A DNA stretch of 46,062 nt from Nocardioides pelophilus (GTDB taxonomy: Bacteria; Actinomycetota; Actinomycetes; Propionibacteriales; Nocardioidaceae), in assembly GCF_014180685.1 (NCBI RefSeq), contig NZ_JACEHF010000015.1:1-46062 (forward strand). The letters run 5' to 3'. The translations under genes were made by a program, and so were the position numbers. The notes beneath the pieces are model-generated. The model searched no databases, was not told the origin of the DNA, and worked only from the letters and a program-made list of their open reading frames with translations. Positions 43,953 through 46,062 of this stretch are shown here, in pieces. Numbering within the stretch: the stretch's first letter is position 1; each line of letters opens with the position of its first letter.

Positions 43953-44573
43953 TCAGAGGTTCGGTCGGTGCTCGCGCAGCAGCCGGACGAACTCGTGGGG
44001 GTCGACCATGTCGGCGTCGACGACGAGGTCGTCCATGCCCTTGCGGTGGAACCGCACCTGCCAGTAGGCGTCGCCGGGCCGGCCGACCATGTCGACCGAG
44101 GTGTGCTCCTGGCGCAGGTCGAAGCGGTACGACGTCTCGCCCTTCGCGACGTAGACGACGCCGCGGCTCACGCTGACCTCGACGCTCGGGACGCGGGTGC
44201 GAGCAGCGGCGTAGGCCAACGCCAGCGTGGCGACGATCATCGCGAACCCGAACGGCGAGTCGAGGTTGCCGTTGACCAGCGCGAGCAGCGCGACCATCCC
44301 CGCGACGACCGCGGTCGCGGCGAGGATCATCGACAGCACCCGGGGGTCGCTGCCGTCGCGGGCCAGACCGGATCCGACGGGGCCGGTGCCGTCGAAGATC
44401 GGGATCTGCTCCTCCGCTCCGGCCTCGAGGTCGGCGATCCGGGCCTGCGCGGCGGTGAGCTCCGCGGTCAGGTCCGCGACCTGCTGCTCGGCATCCGCGC
44501 AGCGTGCGGCGAGTGCGTCGCGCTCGTTCTGCAACGACTCCACCCGCGCTTGGTCTAGAGGTTCGGACGCCAT
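43953..44573 (-). CDS. coiled-coil membrane protein with PH-like C-terminal domain (paralogue 2)
   Basis: A 206-residue protein. Residues 1-50 form a coiled coil (ARVESLQNERDALAARCADAEQQVADLTAELTAAQARI), then two membrane helices (about 83-103 and 108-124). The C-terminal 80 residues share the ending VDPHEFVRLLREHRPNL and a W-x-V strand with the genes at 20552 and 44555. The ATG at 44573 lies inside the end of the upstream gene, overlapping it by 19 bases, so the pair is translationally coupled. Function unknown. Confidence 0.65.
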   Translation of the reverse strand: MASEPLDQARVESLQNERDALAARCADAEQQVADLTAELTAAQARIADLEAGAEEQIPIFDGTGPVGSGLARDGSDPRVLSMILAATAVVAGMVALLALVNGNLDSPFGFAMIVATLALAYAAARTRVPSVEVSVSRGVVYVAKGETSYRFDLRQEHTSVDMVGRPGDAYWQVRFHRKGMDDLVVDADMVDPHEFVRLLREHRPNL

Positions 44574-46062
44574 TGCCGCAACGCCTCGACGAAGGTGCGG
44601 GGATCGACGGTCTTCGCGTCGATCTCGATGGGGGCCAGGCTGCGCCTCAGGATCAGGACCTTCCAGCCGCGGCTGCCGGGCTTGCCGACCTGCTCGATCT
44701 GGGTGCTCGGGCTGGTGAGGTCGAACCGACTGCTGAACTCTCCGATGACGACCTTCATCACGCCCTGGTCGTCGATGTGGACGCTCCGCGTCGAACCGAT
44801 CGCCCGCAGCGCGTAGAGCAGCAGCACGAACGTCACGGCCGACAGCGTGGCGGCGAGCTGGATGTCGTCGCGCAGCCGGTCCTGCAGCGCCATCCGCCCG
44901 ACGACCACGGCAAGGGCCAGGGCCGTGGCGATCGCGAGCAGGGGCATCACGCCGCTGCCGCGGCGGGAGTGGTACGGCGTGTGCTTGCCCGTGGTGACCA
45001 GCGCCGGCTCGGGCTCGGGCTCGGTCTGGGGCTGGGGCTCCGGCTCCGGCTCCGGGGCCCGCGCGGCCACGAGATCGTCGAGCTCGTCCTCGTCGGCAGC
45101 GAGGTCCTCGTCGAGGTCGTCCAGGACATCCAGGTCGTCGAGCTCGTCCTCGTCGGCGGCGAGGTCGTCGTCGAGGTCGCCGTCGAGGTCGCCGTCGAGG
45201 TCGCCGTCGAGGTCGCCGTCGAGGTCGTAGGACTCGTCCTCGTCGGCGGAGAGGTCGTCGTCGAGGTCGTCCAGGGCATCCAGGTCGTCGAGCTCGTCCT
45301 CGTCGGCGAGGGGCTCGACGAGATCAGCGGCAGCCGCGGCGTCGGTCGGCTCGTCGCTGTCGGAAGCAGGCTCAGGGGTCTCGTCGGTGCTGGACCTGAG
45401 CGGCCGGGCTCCGGGCCACGACCCCGCCCAGCGGTCGAGCAGCGTCTCGGGGTCGGCCGGTCCCTCGGGCGACCCCGCAGCGGAGTCGGCGTCCGCGTCG
45501 GTCGTCGCGTCCGCGAGCAGGTCGTTGGCGTCGGCGCGGTGGATACCGACCGGTGTGGCGACGGCCGGGGCGGTGAGTGCGGTCCAGCGGTCGAGCAGGC
45601 TCTCGGCCGTCGTCGGCGCGTCCTCCGTCTGCTCCGTCTCCTCCGAGTCCTCCGTGTCCCCGACGTCGGCCAGGTCGGCCTCCGCCTCGGCGGCGGCGCG
45701 GGCTTCGGCTTCGGCTTCGGCTTCGGCAAGCGCAACGGCTTCAGCCTCAGCGGCAGCGGCTTCGGCCTCGGCGGCGGCGGCAGCGGCAGCGGCGGCTTCG
45801 GCCTCGGCAGCAGCGCGGGCCTCTGCTTCGGCAAGCGCGGCGGCTTCGGTCTCGGCGATGGCGCGGGCCTCTGCTTCGGCACGTGCGGCGGCTTCGGCCT
45901 CGGCGGCGGCAGCGGCGGCCTCAGCCTCGGCAGCGGCGAGCGCCTCAGCCGCGGCGGCTGCCTCTGCCTCAGCAGCGGCTCTCACCGCGGCTTCGGCCGC
46001 GGCGCGCTCGTCGGCCTCGCGGCGTGCCTCGGCGGTGGCCCGCTCCTGCTCCTCGGCTCGCG
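44555..46062 (-). CDS. large Ala/Glu- and Asp-rich membrane protein, partial (paralogue 3)
   Basis: The frame is still open at the right window edge, so the N-terminus is missing; at least 501 residues are present. The first part visible is an Ala/Glu-rich, probably coiled-coil stretch of over 150 residues. After a variable linker come acidic repeats (ADEDELDDLDVLDDLDEDL and five tandem DGDL-like units), then two membrane helices and the shared C-terminal domain ending VDPRTFVEALRQWRPNL. The acidic section is repetitive at DNA level and may vary in length. It overlaps the next gene by 19 bases. Function unknown; related to the genes at 20552 and 43953. Confidence 0.65.
   Translation of the reverse strand, partial: RAEEQERATAEARREADERAAAEAAVRAAAEAEAAAAAEALAAAEAEAAAAAAEAEAAARAEAEARAIAETEAAALAEAEARAAAEAEAAAAAAAAAEAEAAAAEAEAVALAEAEAEAEARAAAEAEADLADVGDTEDSEETEQTEDAPTTAESLLDRWTALTAPAVATPVGIHRADANDLLADATTDADADSAAGSPEGPADPETLLDRWAGSWPGARPLRSSTDETPEPASDSDEPTDAAAAADLVEPLADEDELDDLDALDDLDDDLSADEDESYDLDGDLDGDLDGDLDGDLDDDLAADEDELDDLDVLDDLDEDLAADEDELDDLVAARAPEPEPEPQPQTEPEPEPALVTTGKHTPYHSRRGSGVMPLLAIATALALAVVVGRMALQDRLRDDIQLAATLSAVTFVLLLYALRAIGSTRSVHIDDQGVMKVVIGEFSSRFDLTSPSTQIEQVGKPGSRGWKVLILRRSLAPIEIDAKTVDPRTFVEALRQWRPNL
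45171..45230 (-). repeat. 12-bp tandem repeat in the acidic region
   Basis: Five consecutive units of TCGAGGTCGCCG (45171-45182, 45183-45194, 45195-45206, 45207-45218, and 45219-45230 with two changes). They encode repeating Asp-Gly-Asp-Leu on the minus strand. Longer near-repeats containing GAGCTCGTCCTCGTCGGC flank the block on both sides. Confidence 0.9.

Noticed and set aside
45066..45320. CRISPR-like array at the right end
   Set aside because: The repeats have 12-base periodicity without unique spacers and are in frame with a protein; they encode acidic repeats.

Overview
The window reads as the chromosome of a high-GC actinobacterium, most likely a member of the Nocardioidaceae. Grounds for this are the strong G/C bias at third codon positions, frequent GTG and TTG starts, apparently leaderless genes, an Mce-family protein, PhoP-type direct repeats before pstS, and motifs resembling KstR, Zur and SigF sites. 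The genus is inference. I see no transposase, integrase, phage gene, CRISPR array or rRNA.

Layout. Bases 1-7130 hold mixed housekeeping and signalling genes: a DUF1501 tail, an RTX-repeat secreted protein, a GTPase-like protein, a GltB-like FMN/Fe-S protein, and a translationally coupled pair of a SnoaL-like protein and a class III nucleotide cyclase. Bases 7054-8834 hold tRNA-Phe, a solitary MceF-like gene, tRNA-Glu and tRNA-Asp. Bases 8880-15122 are a copper-related block: a disrupted signal-peptide ORF, a canonical copC-copD pair, a 766-residue secreted protein with a degenerate cupredoxin-like domain and a YncE/N2OR-like beta-propeller, and a CopC-CopD fusion that has lost the usual metal ligands. 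This is the best candidate for an undescribed system in the window.

Bases 15219-26732 hold a zincin-like metallopeptidase, an operon of an RsbW-like ATPase with two crcB fluoride channels, a type II NADH dehydrogenase, a thioesterase behind a KstR-like operator, a GNAT enzyme, zur with a 7-1-7 operator, a GH114-like hydrolase, a DapB-like oxidoreductase, tRNA-Lys, a DUF305 lipoprotein and an MMPL/RND transporter. Bases 26984-31426 hold a cold-shock gene, then a copper-efflux operon: csoR, copZ, a duplicated His-motif membrane protein, and copA.

Bases 32544-42834 gather phosphate and polyphosphate functions: a mutT1-like Nudix/phosphatase fusion, pstSCAB behind a PHO box, an atypical response regulator without a phospho-acceptor Asp, pit with its PhoU-like partner, and ppk1. 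The right end carries an HSL-family esterase and two overlapping genes that share a C-terminal domain with a third gene at 20552-21454. The last gene runs off the window. All domain calls are from reading motifs, not from searches.
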